A stretch of DNA of 63,473 nt. Source: Agathobaculum sp. (GTDB lineage: Bacteria > Bacillota > Clostridia > Oscillospirales > Butyricicoccaceae). Location of the stretch: positions 1-63,473 of the forward strand of contig NZ_JALFLA010000056.1 in assembly GCF_022775115.1 (NCBI RefSeq). Reading direction: 5' to 3'. The position numbers and the translations under genes are program-made. Below are positions 27,712 to 36,842 of the stretch, piece after piece; within the stretch, counting starts at the first letter, position 1, and each line of letters begins with the position of its first letter. Below the pieces are notes generated by a model that worked only from the letters and a program-made list of their open reading frames with translations, was not told where the DNA came from and searched no databases.

Positions 27712-29079
27712 ATGACATATGAGGATACTTTTGCAAACGAGACGCTCTTGCAGGAGCTGAGCGAGAGCTTTCGCGCACATAATCAGATACCCGAAGCGCT
27801 GTTCTCCCGGTACGGCATCAAGCGTGGCCTGCGCAATGCGGACGGCACAGGCGTACTGGTCGGCGCGAGCTGGCTGGGCAACGTGCACGGCTATATCGTC
27901 AACGAGGGCGAGCGCGAGCCGATCGAGGGGCGGCTGACCTATCGCGGCTACGACGTGTACGATCTAATCCGCGGGCTGGAGGCGGAAAACCGCTTTGGCT
28001 TTGGGGAGATCGGCTATCTGCTCATGTGCGGCGCGCTGCCCACCCGCCGCCAGCTGTCTGATTTTCAGGCCATGATCGGACAGGAGCGCGCGCTGCCCAA
28101 TAACTTTACCGAGGACATGATCATGCGCGCGCCCAGCCGAGACATTATGAACAAGCTCGCCGGGGCGACGCTCGCGCTCTATTCCTACGACCAAAACCCG
28201 GATGAGACGACGGTCGAAAACGTCATGCGGCAGGGCATCAGCCTGATGGCCAAGTTTCCGGTCATCATCTCACACGCCTATCAGGCCAAGCGCCGCTATT
28301 TTGACGGGGATTCGATGTATCTGCACATGCCCGACCCCGCCCGCTCAACGGCCGAAAACATCCTGCACCTGATCCGGCCGGACGGCAGCTATACCGACGA
28401 TGAGGCCAAGTTGCTCGACCGCTGCCTGATCCTGCACGCCGAGCACGGCGGCGGCAACAACTCCTCGTTTACCGTGCGCGTCGCCACCTCGTCGGGCACG
28501 GATACCTACTCGGCGATCGCGGCGGCGGTGTCCGCGCTCAAGGGGCCGCGGCACGGCGGCGCTAACCTGCGCGTGGTGCGTATGCTCGACGAGATCAAGG
28601 CCAACGTCGGTGATTGGTCGGATGAGGACGAAGTCGCCGCCTATCTGCGCAAGATCATGGACGGGCAAGCGGGGGACGGCTCGGGCCTGATTTACGGCAT
28701 GGGACACGCCGTGTACACGCTGAGCGATCCGCGCGCCGTCGCGCTCAAGGAGGCCGCGCGCCCGCTGGCCGAGCGCAAGGGCTTCTCCCGGGAAATGGCG
28801 ATGATCGAGCTGGTCGAAAAGCTGACGCCCGCCGTCTTTAACGAAAAGAAAAAGCTCGACAAGCCGATGTGTGCCAATGTCGACCTGTATTCAGGCTTTG
28901 TTTACAAGCTGCTCGGCCTGCCCGAATCGTTGTACACGCCGCTGTTTGCCACGGCGCGTATCGTCGGCTGGATGGCGCACCGGCTGGAGGAGCTGACCAC
29001 GGGCGGCAAGATCATCCGCCCGGCGTACAAGCCGCTGGGCAAGGCGATGGAATACCGCAATCTGGACGAGCGGGAATAA
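27712..29079 (+). CDS. gltA: citrate synthase
   Basis: A 455-residue citrate synthase of the Firmicutes type with an N-terminal extension. It condenses acetyl-CoA and oxaloacetate. Active-site segments: LHAEHGGGNNSSF (first His), GPRHGGAN (second His) and ANVDLYSGF (Asp). ATG at 27712 follows GAAAGGAG. It is monocistronic between its own promoter and terminator; in this kind of anaerobe it probably feeds glutamate synthesis rather than a full TCA cycle. Symbol by family; paralogues (citZ) would look alike. Confidence 0.92.
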   Translation: MTYEDTFANETLLQELSESFRAHNQIPEALFSRYGIKRGLRNADGTGVLVGASWLGNVHGYIVNEGEREPIEGRLTYRGYDVYDLIRGLEAENRFGFGEIGYLLMCGALPTRRQLSDFQAMIGQERALPNNFTEDMIMRAPSRDIMNKLAGATLALYSYDQNPDETTVENVMRQGISLMAKFPVIISHAYQAKRRYFDGDSMYLHMPDPARSTAENILHLIRPDGSYTDDEAKLLDRCLILHAEHGGGNNSSFTVRVATSSGTDTYSAIAAAVSALKGPRHGGANLRVVRMLDEIKANVGDWSDEDEVAAYLRKIMDGQAGDGSGLIYGMGHAVYTLSDPRAVALKEAARPLAERKGFSREMAMIELVEKLTPAVFNEKKKLDKPMCANVDLYSGFVYKLLGLPESLYTPLFATARIVGWMAHRLEELTTGGKIIRPAYKPLGKAMEYRNLDERE

Positions 29080-29080
29080 A

Positions 29081-29111
29081 AAAACGGGTCGGGAAATCCC
29101 GACCCGTTTTT
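29081..29111. terminator. bidirectional terminator between citrate synthase and desulfoferrodoxin
   Basis: Stem AAAACGGGTCGGG/CCCGACCCGTTTT with a short AAAT loop; A-run before and T-run after serve both convergent genes. Confidence 0.85.
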
Positions 29112-29125
29112 GTTGTGTTTCTGCC

Positions 29126-29506
29126 TTACAGCGTAGTGCGCCACAGGCCATGCAGGTTGCAGAATTCGTAGACCGCTACGGCCTTTTCGTCCGCCGCAAG
29201 GCGGAAGGTCGCCTCCGGCGCGCCGGTGTGCGGCAGATCGCGGCGGTATACGCCCTTGTCAGTCACCAGCCAGACATGGGCGATGTGGTGCTCGTCCTGC
29301 ATCGGGTGGGTGACCTCGCCCACACAGACGGACACAGTGTCGCCCTCGGCCTTGACGACCGGCAGGTGCTTTTCGGAAGCGCCCTCGGTCTCGCCGGCCT
29401 TGAACTGCTTCATCGGCTCACCGCAGCAGAATACAGGCACGCCCTTGTCGTCAATCATTTCCATGATATTACCACAGTGCATACACTTAAAAATCTTCAG
29501 TTCCAT
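29126..29506 (-). CDS. dfx: desulfoferrodoxin (superoxide reductase)
   Basis: A 126-residue 2Fe superoxide reductase. Centre I is a desulforedoxin-type FeCys4 site (FKCMHCGN and VFCCGEPM). The catalytic centre II ligands are seen in EKHLPV, THPMQDEHHIAH and CNLHGLW. It reduces superoxide to H2O2, usually with rubredoxin as donor. CAAGGAGG precedes ATG. Together with fprA this gives oxygen defence typical of strict anaerobes. Confidence 0.95.
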   Translation of the reverse strand: MELKIFKCMHCGNIMEMIDDKGVPVFCCGEPMKQFKAGETEGASEKHLPVVKAEGDTVSVCVGEVTHPMQDEHHIAHVWLVTDKGVYRRDLPHTGAPEATFRLAADEKAVAVYEFCNLHGLWRTTL

Positions 29507-29581
29507 TGTTGAAGTCCTCCTTGTATTTTGGTATTTTGAAAACGCAGTTTGCGCGTTTTCCAGTGTGAAATGGGTGCGGCG

Positions 29582-30070
29582 TCAGTAGCCGTGCCGGCCG
29601 TCCAGCACATCGTCGCAGGCGACCCATTCGCGCACATCGACCGTGTCGTAAACGTTATGGTCGCGGCGGATGATCACCCGTCCGATACCGGCGTTGATGA
29701 TGAGCCGCTTGCACATGGTGCAGGCATTGGCGTCGGGCATGATTTCGCCCGTGGACATATCGCGGCCGACCAGATAGAGTGTCGCGCCGAGCATCTGCTC
29801 GCGCGGGGCGGCGATGATCGCGTTGGCCTCGGCGTGTACCGAGCGGCAGAACTCATACCGCTCGCCGCGGGGTATGCCCAGCTTTTGGCGGATGCAAAAG
29901 CCGATGTCAATGCAGTTATCCCGTCCGCGCGGCGCACCGGAGTAGCCGGTGGATACGATCACATCATTTTTGACGATCACCGCGCCGAAATTGCGCCGCA
30001 GGCAGGTGCCGCGCTCGAGCGCGACCTCGGCCATATCGAGGTAGTAATTGGCCTTGTCCCGTCGGTTCAT
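29582..30070 (-). CDS. ComEB-type deoxycytidylate deaminase
   Basis: A 162-residue zinc deaminase. Motifs: HAEANAII (zinc His plus catalytic Glu, near 80) and [13 protein letters not shown] (two zinc Cys). The extra Cys/His in the N-terminal half ([12 protein letters not shown]) are typical of dCMP deaminases. It converts dCMP to dUMP for thymidylate synthesis. GGAGGAGG precedes ATG; 26 bases separate it from the upstream ABC ATPase on the same strand. Confidence 0.87.
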   Translation of the reverse strand: MNRRDKANYYLDMAEVALERGTCLRRNFGAVIVKNDVIVSTGYSGAPRGRDNCIDIGFCIRQKLGIPRGERYEFCRSVHAEANAIIAAPREQMLGATLYLVGRDMSTGEIMPDANACTMCKRLIINAGIGRVIIRRDHNVYDTVDVREWVACDDVLDGRHGY

Positions 30071-30096
30071 GGTATGCCTCCTCCGGTATCCGTCCG

Positions 30097-30753
30097 TCAG
30101 CTGGACAGCACACCGTTTTCCAGATACAGCCGCCGCCCGGCGCGCGCGGCCGCGGCCGGGTCGTGCGTGATGAGCACGATAGTGTTGCCGCAGCGGTGCA
30201 GCCGGTCAAACAGGTCGAGCACATCGGTCGCCGACGCGGGGTCGAGACCGGCGGTCGGCTCGTCCGCCAGCAGCACACAGGGGCGCGTGACAAGGGCGCG
30301 CGCGATAGCCACGCGCTGCTGCTGCCCGCCCGAGAGCTGCCCGGGCTTGTGCGCCGCCCGGTGCATCAGGCCAACCGAGGCTAGCGCCTGTTCGGCGCGG
30401 CGCAGCCGCGCGGCGCGTGGTACGCCTTGCAGCGTTAGCGGCAGCGCGACGTTTTCCAGCGCGCTCATCCCGCCAATGAGCTGGAAGTGCTGAAAGATAA
30501 AGCCAATCTGCTCCCCCCGCAGGCGCGCGAGCGCGCGCGGCGGCAGGGCGGATACCTCGTTCCCATCGAGCAGGTAGCGTCCCTCGGTCGGCGTATCGAG
30601 CAGGCCGAGGATGTGCATAAGCGTCGATTTACCGGAGCCGGATGCGCCTGTGATCGAAACGTACTGGCCGCTTTGCACGGTCAGGCTGACGTTGTCGAGC
30701 GCACGCACGCCGCCCCTATCGTATATTTTACTCGCATGAATGAGTTTTAGCAA
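30097..30753 (-). CDS. ABC transporter ATP-binding protein (MacB/LolD-type), orphan
   Basis: A 218-residue ATPase with Walker [11 protein letters not shown]-loop FIFQHFQ, signature LSGGQQQR, Walker [13 protein letters not shown] and H-loop ITHD. It belongs to the LolD/MacB/FtsE-like subfamily that works with FtsX-like permeases. No permease gene is adjacent: upstream is an NhaC antiporter beyond a terminator, downstream a deaminase. It must pair with a permease elsewhere. Confidence 0.9.
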   Translation of the reverse strand: MLKLIHASKIYDRGGVRALDNVSLTVQSGQYVSITGASGSGKSTLMHILGLLDTPTEGRYLLDGNEVSALPPRALARLRGEQIGFIFQHFQLIGGMSALENVALPLTLQGVPRAARLRRAEQALASVGLMHRAAHKPGQLSGGQQQRVAIARALVTRPCVLLADEPTAGLDPASATDVLDLFDRLHRCGNTIVLITHDPAAAARAGRRLYLENGVLSS

Positions 30754-30843
30754 GATTTTTCACCTCCTTTTTTTCAGTTTATGGAAAAAGAGGACAAACT
30801 ATACCCGGCGCGCCATGCCCCGGGGAATGAAAGGGCGCGCAAA

Positions 30844-30872
30844 AAAGCTCCTCCGGGGATGGAGGAGCTTTG
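30844..30872 (-). terminator. terminator of the nhaC-like gene
   Basis: Stem AAAGCTCCTCC/GGAGGAGCTTT followed on the minus strand by TTTTTTG. Confidence 0.85.
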
Positions 30873-30885
30873 TAAGCTGTGGTGC

Positions 30886-32370
30886 TCAGGCGCGGCGCGC
30901 GAACTTCGCGCGGATGACCAGCGTGGCGATGACCAGCAGCACCGCGCCGACCGCCAGCGCGACGATGCCGCTGCCGGTGATGCCGCCGGCCAGATAGCCG
31001 AAGAAGCAGAGCACGGCAATCAGCAGCGCATAGGGCATCTGGGTGGAAACATGGTCGATGTGGTTGCACTGCGCGCCCGCCGAGGCGAGAATGGTCGTGT
31101 CCGAGATGGGCGAGATATGGTCGCCGCAGACCGCGCCCGACAGGCAGGCCGCGACGGTCATAATGAGCATGGTGCTGGGCACATCGCCAAACACGGCCAC
31201 CGCGATCGGAATGAGAATACCGAAAGTGCCCCACGAGGTGCCGGTGGCAAAGGCCAGGCCGAGCGCGATCAGGAAGAAGATCGCGGGCATCAGCATGGTG
31301 ACTGTGGTGTTGTTCTGCACGACCGAGGAGACAAAGCCGCCGATGTCCAGATAATCGCCCGAGCAGACGCCGGACAGCGTCCACGCGAGGGTGAGGATCA
31401 GGATGGCGGGCACCATGGCCTTGAAGCCCGCGGTGAAGGACTCGCAGAACTGGTTGAAGGTCAGGATATTACGCGGGATATACAGGATAAAGGTGAAGAT
31501 CAGCGCGAAGAACGAGCCGAGCACCAGCGAGGTCGAGGCCGAGCAGTTGGCAAAGGCTTCGATGATGCCGACGCCGTCCAGAATGCCGCCGGTGTACAGC
31601 ATGGCGGCCACGCACATCACGATCAGCACAACGATCGGCAGCACAAGGTCAGATACCTTGCCCGCGCCGCCGACGACGTGGGTCTCCGCCAGATGGGCGA
31701 GGTCGTCGTTCTTGTGCGCCTGCTCATATTTGCGCATTGGGCCGAAGTCAATATCGGCTGCCATCAGCCAGATGAGAAAGGCCAGCGTCAGCAGGGCATA
31801 CAGGTTCATCGGGATGGTTTGGAGAAAGAGCGAAAAGCCGTCTATCGTGCTGGATTCGGGCAGCGAGGAGCCGACCGCCGCCGCCCACGAGGAGATCGGC
31901 GCGATGATGCAGATCGGCGCAGCAGTCGCGTCAATGATATAGGCGAGCTTAGCCCGGGTGATATTGTACTTATCGGTCACCGGGCGCATGACCGTGCCGA
32001 CGGTCAGGCAGTTGAAGTAGTCATCGACAAAGATGAACATGCCGAGGAACGAGGTCGCAAACGACGCGCCGCGGCGGCTTTTGATCGACTTGACTGCCCA
32101 CTCGCCATAAGCGCGGGACGCGCCCGACTTGGTGACCAGCGAGACAAGGATGCCCAGCAGCACGAGAAAGATACAGATGTTGATGTTGCCGCCGACCTTA
32201 TCGCCCATGATGGTGAAGGTCGTTTCAACGGCGGTGAGCGGATGGAAGCCGGTATACAGCAGCGCGCCCGACAGAATGCCGATCAGCAGCGAGGAGTAGA
32301 CTTCCTTGGTGATAAGCGCCAGCGCGATCGCGATGATCGGCGGGAGCAGCGTCCAAACGGTAGCCGTCAT
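30886..32370 (-). CDS. NhaC-family Na+/H+ antiporter
   Basis: A 494-residue membrane protein with about 12 hydrophobic segments. NhaC-like hallmarks include DYFNCLTVGTVMRPVTDKY, WGTFGILIPIA, and SGAVCGDHISPISDTTILASAGAQCNHIDHVSTQ. It exchanges Na+ (or organic ion pairs, e.g. malate/lactate in MleN) for protons. ATG at 32370 follows AGGGGGAAT; the upstream in-frame part lacks a ribosome site. A terminator lies directly downstream. Confidence 0.9.
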   Translation of the reverse strand: MTATVWTLLPPIIAIALALITKEVYSSLLIGILSGALLYTGFHPLTAVETTFTIMGDKVGGNINICIFLVLLGILVSLVTKSGASRAYGEWAVKSIKSRRGASFATSFLGMFIFVDDYFNCLTVGTVMRPVTDKYNITRAKLAYIIDATAAPICIIAPISSWAAAVGSSLPESSTIDGFSLFLQTIPMNLYALLTLAFLIWLMAADIDFGPMRKYEQAHKNDDLAHLAETHVVGGAGKVSDLVLPIVVLIVMCVAAMLYTGGILDGVGIIEAFANCSASTSLVLGSFFALIFTFILYIPRNILTFNQFCESFTAGFKAMVPAILILTLAWTLSGVCSGDYLDIGGFVSSVVQNNTTVTMLMPAIFFLIALGLAFATGTSWGTFGILIPIAVAVFGDVPSTMLIMTVAACLSGAVCGDHISPISDTTILASAGAQCNHIDHVSTQMPYALLIAVLCFFGYLAGGITGSGIVALAVGAVLLVIATLVIRAKFARRA

Positions 32371-32547
32371 GATTTCTTGATTCCCCCTAAGATTATTTTG
32401 CGGCGCAGCGCGGGCGCTGCACACAAATACATCTCAATTTTACAATTATTCCGCGGGAAATACAAGGACAAAATGCCCGCAAACCCACTCTGCGCTATGG
32501 TTTTGTGCAAATTGCGGGAGGACGGCCGCCGAATATGGCAGATTTTA

Positions 32548-33904
32548 TCAAATATGGTTTGCACGGGCGTAGCGGCGCCATTCGGCCAGCGCCTGACGGC
32601 GCAGACCGAGCACCCCGGCCAGATTGGGCAGCGCCATCAGGCCGTTGAACGTATCCGCCAGCGCCCAGACAGGCTCGAGTCGCATCGTGCTGCCCAGCAC
32701 GACCGCCGCGACGAACAGCGCCCGGTAAACCGGCACAGCGCGTGCGCCGAACAGATACTCCGCCGCGCGCTGGCCGTAGAACGACCAGCCGAGCAGCGTC
32801 GAAAAGGCGAACAGCACCAACGAGAGCGCGACAAACGCCCCGCCCGCCCGGCCGAAGACGGTCGAGAACGCGGCGGCGGTCAGCAGCGCACCGGTGACGC
32901 CGCCCGCGCCTTGGTAAACGCCGCTCGACAAAATGACCAGCGCCGTCACCGTACACATGACGATGGTGTCGAAAAACACCTCGAACACCGCCCACATGCC
33001 CTGCTCACACGGCTCGCTGATCGCGCCCGCAGCATGTACCATCACCGACGAGCCAAGCCCGGCCTCGTTGGAGAACACCCCGCGCGCCACGCCCACGCGC
33101 ACCGCCTGCGCCATGCCGTAGCCCGCAAGGCCGGCCGCGCCTTGCCGCAGGCCAACCGCGCACGCTACGACCTCCCGCAGGACGGGCAGCAGCGCCGTGC
33201 GGTGTACAAACAACACATACACCGCGCCGCCCATGTAAAACAGCGCCATAAACGGCACGAGCATCCCCGTTACGCGGGTGATGCGTGTAAGTCCGCCCGT
33301 CAGCGCCGCCGTCAGCAGCGCCGCCGCCGCCAGCCCGGTGACGAGCGGCGGAACGCCGAACGTGCCCCACAGTCCCTGCGCGATCGAGTTGCACTGAACC
33401 ATATTACCCACGCCGAACGAGGCCGCCGCCGCCAGACCCGCGAACGCCCCTGCCAGAAACGGGCTGCCCAGCCCGTTCTTCAGATACAACATCGGCCCGC
33501 CACGCCACGCGCCGTCCGTGCCGCGCTCGCGGTAGAGGATGCCCAGCACGTTTTCCGCAAAGGCCAGCATCATGCCGAAAAACGCCGAGATCCACATCCA
33601 AAACACGGCCCCCGGCCCGCCGAGCGTCAGCGCGGTCGCAACGCCCGCGATGTTGCCCGTGCCGACTGTTGCGGCAAGCGCGGTGCACATCGTCGCAAAG
33701 GGCGAGGGTGCGCCCGCCGCGCCGCGCCGCGCGCGAAAAACACCCGCCGAGCGTGCGCCGCAGCCACAGCGGCGCGCACCGCAGCTGGAAAAAACCAGTC
33801 TCTATCGTAAAATACATTCCCGCGCCGAGCAGCAGCACCAGCAGCGGCACACCCCACACAAACGCGCGCACCATATCATTCACCAAAAGCAAACGGTCAA
33901 GCAT
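32548..33904 (-). pseudogene. sodium:alanine symporter (AGCS family), frameshifted
   Basis: The coding region is in two frames. The N-terminal part (from 33904: MLDRLLLVNDMVRAFVWGVP..., including the TIETGFFQLR segment) runs out of frame in the GC-rich repeat at about 33711-33740. The remainder (SPFATMCTALAATVGTGNIAGVATAL..., through ARGVFSNEAGLGSS) continues in the next frame to 32548. Joined, it would be about 452 residues, normal for AGCS transporters of Ala/Gly. Everything else is intact, so this is either a very recent inactivation, a phase-variable site, or a sequencing error in the GCGCGGCGCGG run. Confidence 0.8.
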
Positions 33905-33933
33905 CCAAACGCCCCCTTTGCAACAGGATATGC

Positions 33934-34001
33934 TTGACCCGCGCGTATTTTTCCGCTATACTGCGTTTTGGACAGCCACCCCTACCGGTGGCGCTTATTT
34001 T
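33934..34001 (+). promoter_or_regulatory. promoter and attenuator-like hairpin of the radical-SAM-like gene
   Basis: TTGACC (33934-33939), 17 bases, TATACT (33957-33962). The leader carries GCCACC/GGTGGC (33975-33980 / 33987-33992) followed by GCTTATTTTT, resembling a short terminator placed just before the AAGGAGG. Confidence 0.6.
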
Positions 34002-34026
34002 TGCCAAAAAGGAGGCGGGCGCACCC

Positions 34027-34746
34027 ATGCTGACCCGTTATTCAGTCATTCAGGAGAAAAACCCCCGCGAAATCGTGCTGCTGCGCGGGCGGGGCTGCGC
34101 GTGGAAGCGCTGCAAATTCTGCGACTACCATCTGGACGCATCCGGAGACGAGCAGGACAATCTTTCCATCAACCGCGCGGCACTCGCGTGCGTTACCGGA
34201 CGGTTTCATAGGCTGGAGGTCATCAACTCCGGCTCGTTTGCCGAGCTGGACGCATCCACCGTCCGCCTTGTCGAGCGGGTGTGCCGCGAAAAGCGCATCG
34301 CCGACCTGCATATTGAAAGCCACTGGCTTTTTCGCCGCACGCTGCCCGCGCTGCGCGCGCGGTTTGCCGCGCAGGGGGTGCGCCTGCACGTTAAAATCGG
34401 GGTGGAGACCTTCGACGCGGACTACCGCGAGCGCCTGCTCGACAAGGGCATCGACCAGACCGATCCCGCCGCGATCGCTGCGGATTTTGACGAATGCTGC
34501 CTGCTTTTTGGCCTTAGCGGGCAGACAGCCGAGGGCATGATGCGTGATATTGAGATTGGCCTTGCCCATTTTGACCGCGTGTGCGTAAACCTGATGGTGG
34601 AAAACACCACGCCTGTCCGGCCGGATGCCGCCGCGCGCGCCGCCTTTCTGCGGGCGGTGTATCCGCGCTATCGGGACGAGCCGCGCGTTGACATCCTGCT
34701 GGACAACACGGATTTCGGCGTTGGCGGGCAGGGAGAAAAAAGGTAG
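34027..34746 (+). CDS. radical-SAM-like protein with CX4CX2C cluster motif
   Basis: A 239-residue protein. Near the N-terminus it has GCAWKRCKFCDYH, i.e. CX4CX2C instead of the canonical CX3CX2C, followed by alternating beta/alpha segments (VINSGSF, DLHIESHWLF, VRLHVKIGVETFD, CLLFGLSGQTAEGMMRDIE, VCVNLMVENTTP) that fit a partial TIM barrel. AAGGAGG precedes ATG at 34027. The substrate is unknown. The next intact gene downstream is a preQ1-regulated YhhQ transporter, and the two promoters are similar, which hints at a queuosine link; weak inference. Confidence 0.7.
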   Translation: MLTRYSVIQEKNPREIVLLRGRGCAWKRCKFCDYHLDASGDEQDNLSINRAALACVTGRFHRLEVINSGSFAELDASTVRLVERVCREKRIADLHIESHWLFRRTLPALRARFAAQGVRLHVKIGVETFDADYRERLLDKGIDQTDPAAIAADFDECCLLFGLSGQTAEGMMRDIEIGLAHFDRVCVNLMVENTTPVRPDAAARAAFLRAVYPRYRDEPRVDILLDNTDFGVGGQGEKR

Positions 34747-35560
34747 CTTATCCCGCTTCCGGCGGTGCACCGGCTGAAATCGACAAAGCAGGTGTACAGT
34801 GTTTGCCTTCGTTAATGCATAGGCACAAAAAACCACATCTTCCTGTAAATTGTGGAAAAATTATTGTTAAGGCAACACCGCTATTAATAAAAATACAGTA
34901 CAGAATGGCGTGTATTTCAACGCGGCTTTTTCTGAGCCGGAGAAAAACGAGATCGTACCGGTCAGAACGTCTGCCGGTGCGACCGAAGTGTATGGATATG
35001 ACCGGAACAATCGATCTGGTGCGCGATCAATTTGCTAATGCAATGACGCGCCCTGGTATCAAGATCGACCCGAGCGCTCAGCTTCGCCGCAAGCGAATCC
35101 ATCACCGATGAGCTGGAAGCGCCGACAGGACGCGCGTGGGACGGCACCGGCAAGCGTGTGGGGCAAGGTCACCCACAACGCTGACCAATCTAAACGGCAG
35201 CGGCGTGGGGTACGCGGTGCAGGGTCATCCGTACACCACCACACTGCCCAAGCAGGCGGGCGTGAATGATTACGGTCTGCCTGAGACGATTACTGTAAGC
35301 GTGGGCGGCACAACGCTGACAGTGAACAGCGGATACACCTATGATGCGAATAGCGGACTGGTTGCAGTTGACGCTGGCGCGCTCACCGGCGTGATAACGA
35401 TCTCGGCCGTAGGTGTGCAGGATGGCATGTAGCTGAGCGCTCAGGGTCAAGATATGCTGGCGGCGCTCGACTTCGGCACTATAACCTACGGCACGACCAC
35501 GGGCGCGCAGACTGTGACCGCCGATTCCCTTTGTTTTGCCCGCGCGGGTAAAAGCAGGCT
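34747..35560 (+). pseudogene. decayed surface-protein fragments (Ig-like domain) plus MITE end fragment
   Basis: No intact gene. Reading plus-strand frames piecewise gives coherent wall-protein fragments: FNAAFSEPEKNEIVPV (about 34917-34965), LNGSGVGYAVQGHPYTTTLP and GLPETITVSVGGTTLTVNSG with YTYDANSGLVAVDAGALTG (about 35180-35430), and LDFGTITYGTTTGAQTVTA (about 35467-35523). They are interrupted by stops and frameshifts. This is the remnant of a secreted repeat protein. A MITE-type end AAGGCAACACCGC lies at 34869. Confidence 0.65.
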
Positions 35561-35604
35561 TGACTTGACCGCATTTTTCCGCTATACTGGGGCAGTAAAG
35601 CGAA

Positions 35605-35650
35605 GAACAGACAGTTCGTGACCATCCTGTCTCTAAACAAAACTATGGCT
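35605..35650 (+). ncRNA. preQ1-I riboswitch
   Basis: An H-type pseudoknot is readable: stem AGACAG (35609-35614) / CTGTCT (35627-35632), a 12-base loop containing CCAT (35622-35625), then an A-rich tail AAACAAAACTATGG whose ATGG (35645-35648) pairs with the loop CCAT. Size and the ACAAAACTA tail match preQ1 class I. It lies about 20 bases after a promoter (TTGACT at 35562-35567, 17 bases, TATACT at 35583-35588). Confidence 0.8.
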
Positions 35651-35686
35651 CTCCCCGGCCGGACGGCGCGGGGGCTTTGTTGTGAT

Positions 35687-35716
35687 GGCATACCCGGCGG
35701 GTATGCCTTATTTTTT
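35687..35716 (+). terminator. riboswitch-controlled terminator before yhhQ
   Basis: Perfect 9-bp stem GGCATACCC/GGGTATGCC with a 3-base loop and TTATTTTTT, upstream of the yhhQ ribosome site; presumably the expression platform of the preQ1 aptamer. Confidence 0.85.
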
Positions 35717-35755
35717 CGCCGCGGTTTGCCGGGCTAACATGGGAGGAAAAGAAAA

Positions 35756-36463
35756 ATGAATGAATTGCTGCTGACCGGCTCGCTGCTCGTGCTGTACGGC
35801 GCGGTGCTGCTGTGGTTTTACCTGTTCGGTGTGAGCGGGCTGATGGCGTTTACGGTATTTGCCACCATCGCGGCCAACATCGAGGTGATGATATTGGTTG
35901 ACGCCTTCGGCATGGAGATGACGCTGGGCAACATCCTGTTCGCCACGACCTTTCTCGCCACCGATATCCTGAGCGAGACTGCGGGCAAAAAGGCCGCGCA
36001 AAAGGCGGTTTGGGCGGGCATCGCGGCCAATCTGCTGTTCATTCTGGTGTCCCAATCGTGGCTGGTCTATGTCCCGGCGGCGGGGGACTGGGTCATGCCG
36101 GCCATGCGCACGGTTTTTTCCAACACGCCGCGCATGATGCTGTCCTCGCTGGCAGTGTACGCGCTCGCGCAGAGCTTTGATGTGTGGCTGTACCACAAAT
36201 GGTGGACGCTGACCGAGCGGTACACCGGCAGCCGCCGGGCGTGCCTCTGGCTGCGCAATAACGGCTCGACGCTGCTCTCCCAGCTGGTCAACGCTGTGTT
36301 GTTCACCGTCTTTGCGTTTTACGGCACCTATGACATGCCGACGCTGCTGTCGGTCGCGCTGTCAAGCTATGCGATATTCATTGTCACCTCGCTGCTGGAC
36401 ACACCGGTCGTTTATCTCGCGCGGCGGATGCACGACCGGCGCGGCAGCGTGGCGGGGGAATGA
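35756..36463 (+). CDS. yhhQ: queuosine precursor (preQ0/preQ1) transporter, YhhQ family
   Basis: A 235-residue membrane protein with about six helices and the family motif FATTFLATDILSETAGKKAAQKAV plus FDVWLYHKWW. It imports queuosine precursors. The preQ1-I riboswitch directly upstream supports the assignment strongly: high preQ1 would stop its transcription. GGGAGG precedes ATG. It converges with spoVAE 13 bases downstream. Confidence 0.93.
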   Translation: MNELLLTGSLLVLYGAVLLWFYLFGVSGLMAFTVFATIAANIEVMILVDAFGMEMTLGNILFATTFLATDILSETAGKKAAQKAVWAGIAANLLFILVSQSWLVYVPAAGDWVMPAMRTVFSNTPRMMLSSLAVYALAQSFDVWLYHKWWTLTERYTGSRRACLWLRNNGSTLLSQLVNAVLFTVFAFYGTYDMPTLLSVALSSYAIFIVTSLLDTPVVYLARRMHDRRGSVAGE

Positions 36464-36476
36464 GGGAAGCGGACAC

Positions 36477-36842
36477 TCAGCTCTTGGACTTGGGCTTGGC
36501 AAGCAGGGCGAACAGGCAGCCGAACACGATGGCCGCCGCAATGCCGCCCGCCGCGCCAGTCACGCCGCCGGTGAACGCGCCGAGCAGCCCCTTTTCGGCC
36601 ACCGCCTTGGCCACGCCCTTGGACAGCGAGTAGCCAAAGCCCAAAAGCGGCACGGTCGCGCCCGCGCCCGCGTAGTCGACAAGCGGTTGGTACACGCCGA
36701 TGCCCTGTAGGATCACGCCCAGCACGACCAGACTGACCAGAATGCGCGCAGGGGTCAGCTTGGTTTTGTCGATAAACACCTGACATACCGCGCAGATCGC
36801 GCCGCCCACCCAAAAGGCGTTGATATAGTCCATCCAGTTCAT
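36477..36842 (-). CDS. spoVAE: stage V sporulation protein AE
   Basis: A 121-residue small membrane protein with three to four helices and the family sequence NAFWVGGAICAVCQVFIDKTKLTPARILV, VPLLGFGYSLSKG. It is part of the SpoVA channel that moves Ca-DPA into the forespore. ATG overlaps the spoVAD stop (ATGA). Its upstream cistron spoVAD is split by the 8-kb element, so in the vegetative arrangement spoVAE is cut off from the spoVAC promoter. Confidence 0.95.
   Translation of the reverse strand: MNWMDYINAFWVGGAICAVCQVFIDKTKLTPARILVSLVVLGVILQGIGVYQPLVDYAGAGATVPLLGFGYSLSKGVAKAVAEKGLLGAFTGGVTGAAGGIAAAIVFGCLFALLAKPKSKS

Noticed and set aside
33963..34026. preQ1 riboswitch before the radical-SAM-like gene
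   Set aside because: Hairpin present, but no A-rich tail able to form the pseudoknot.
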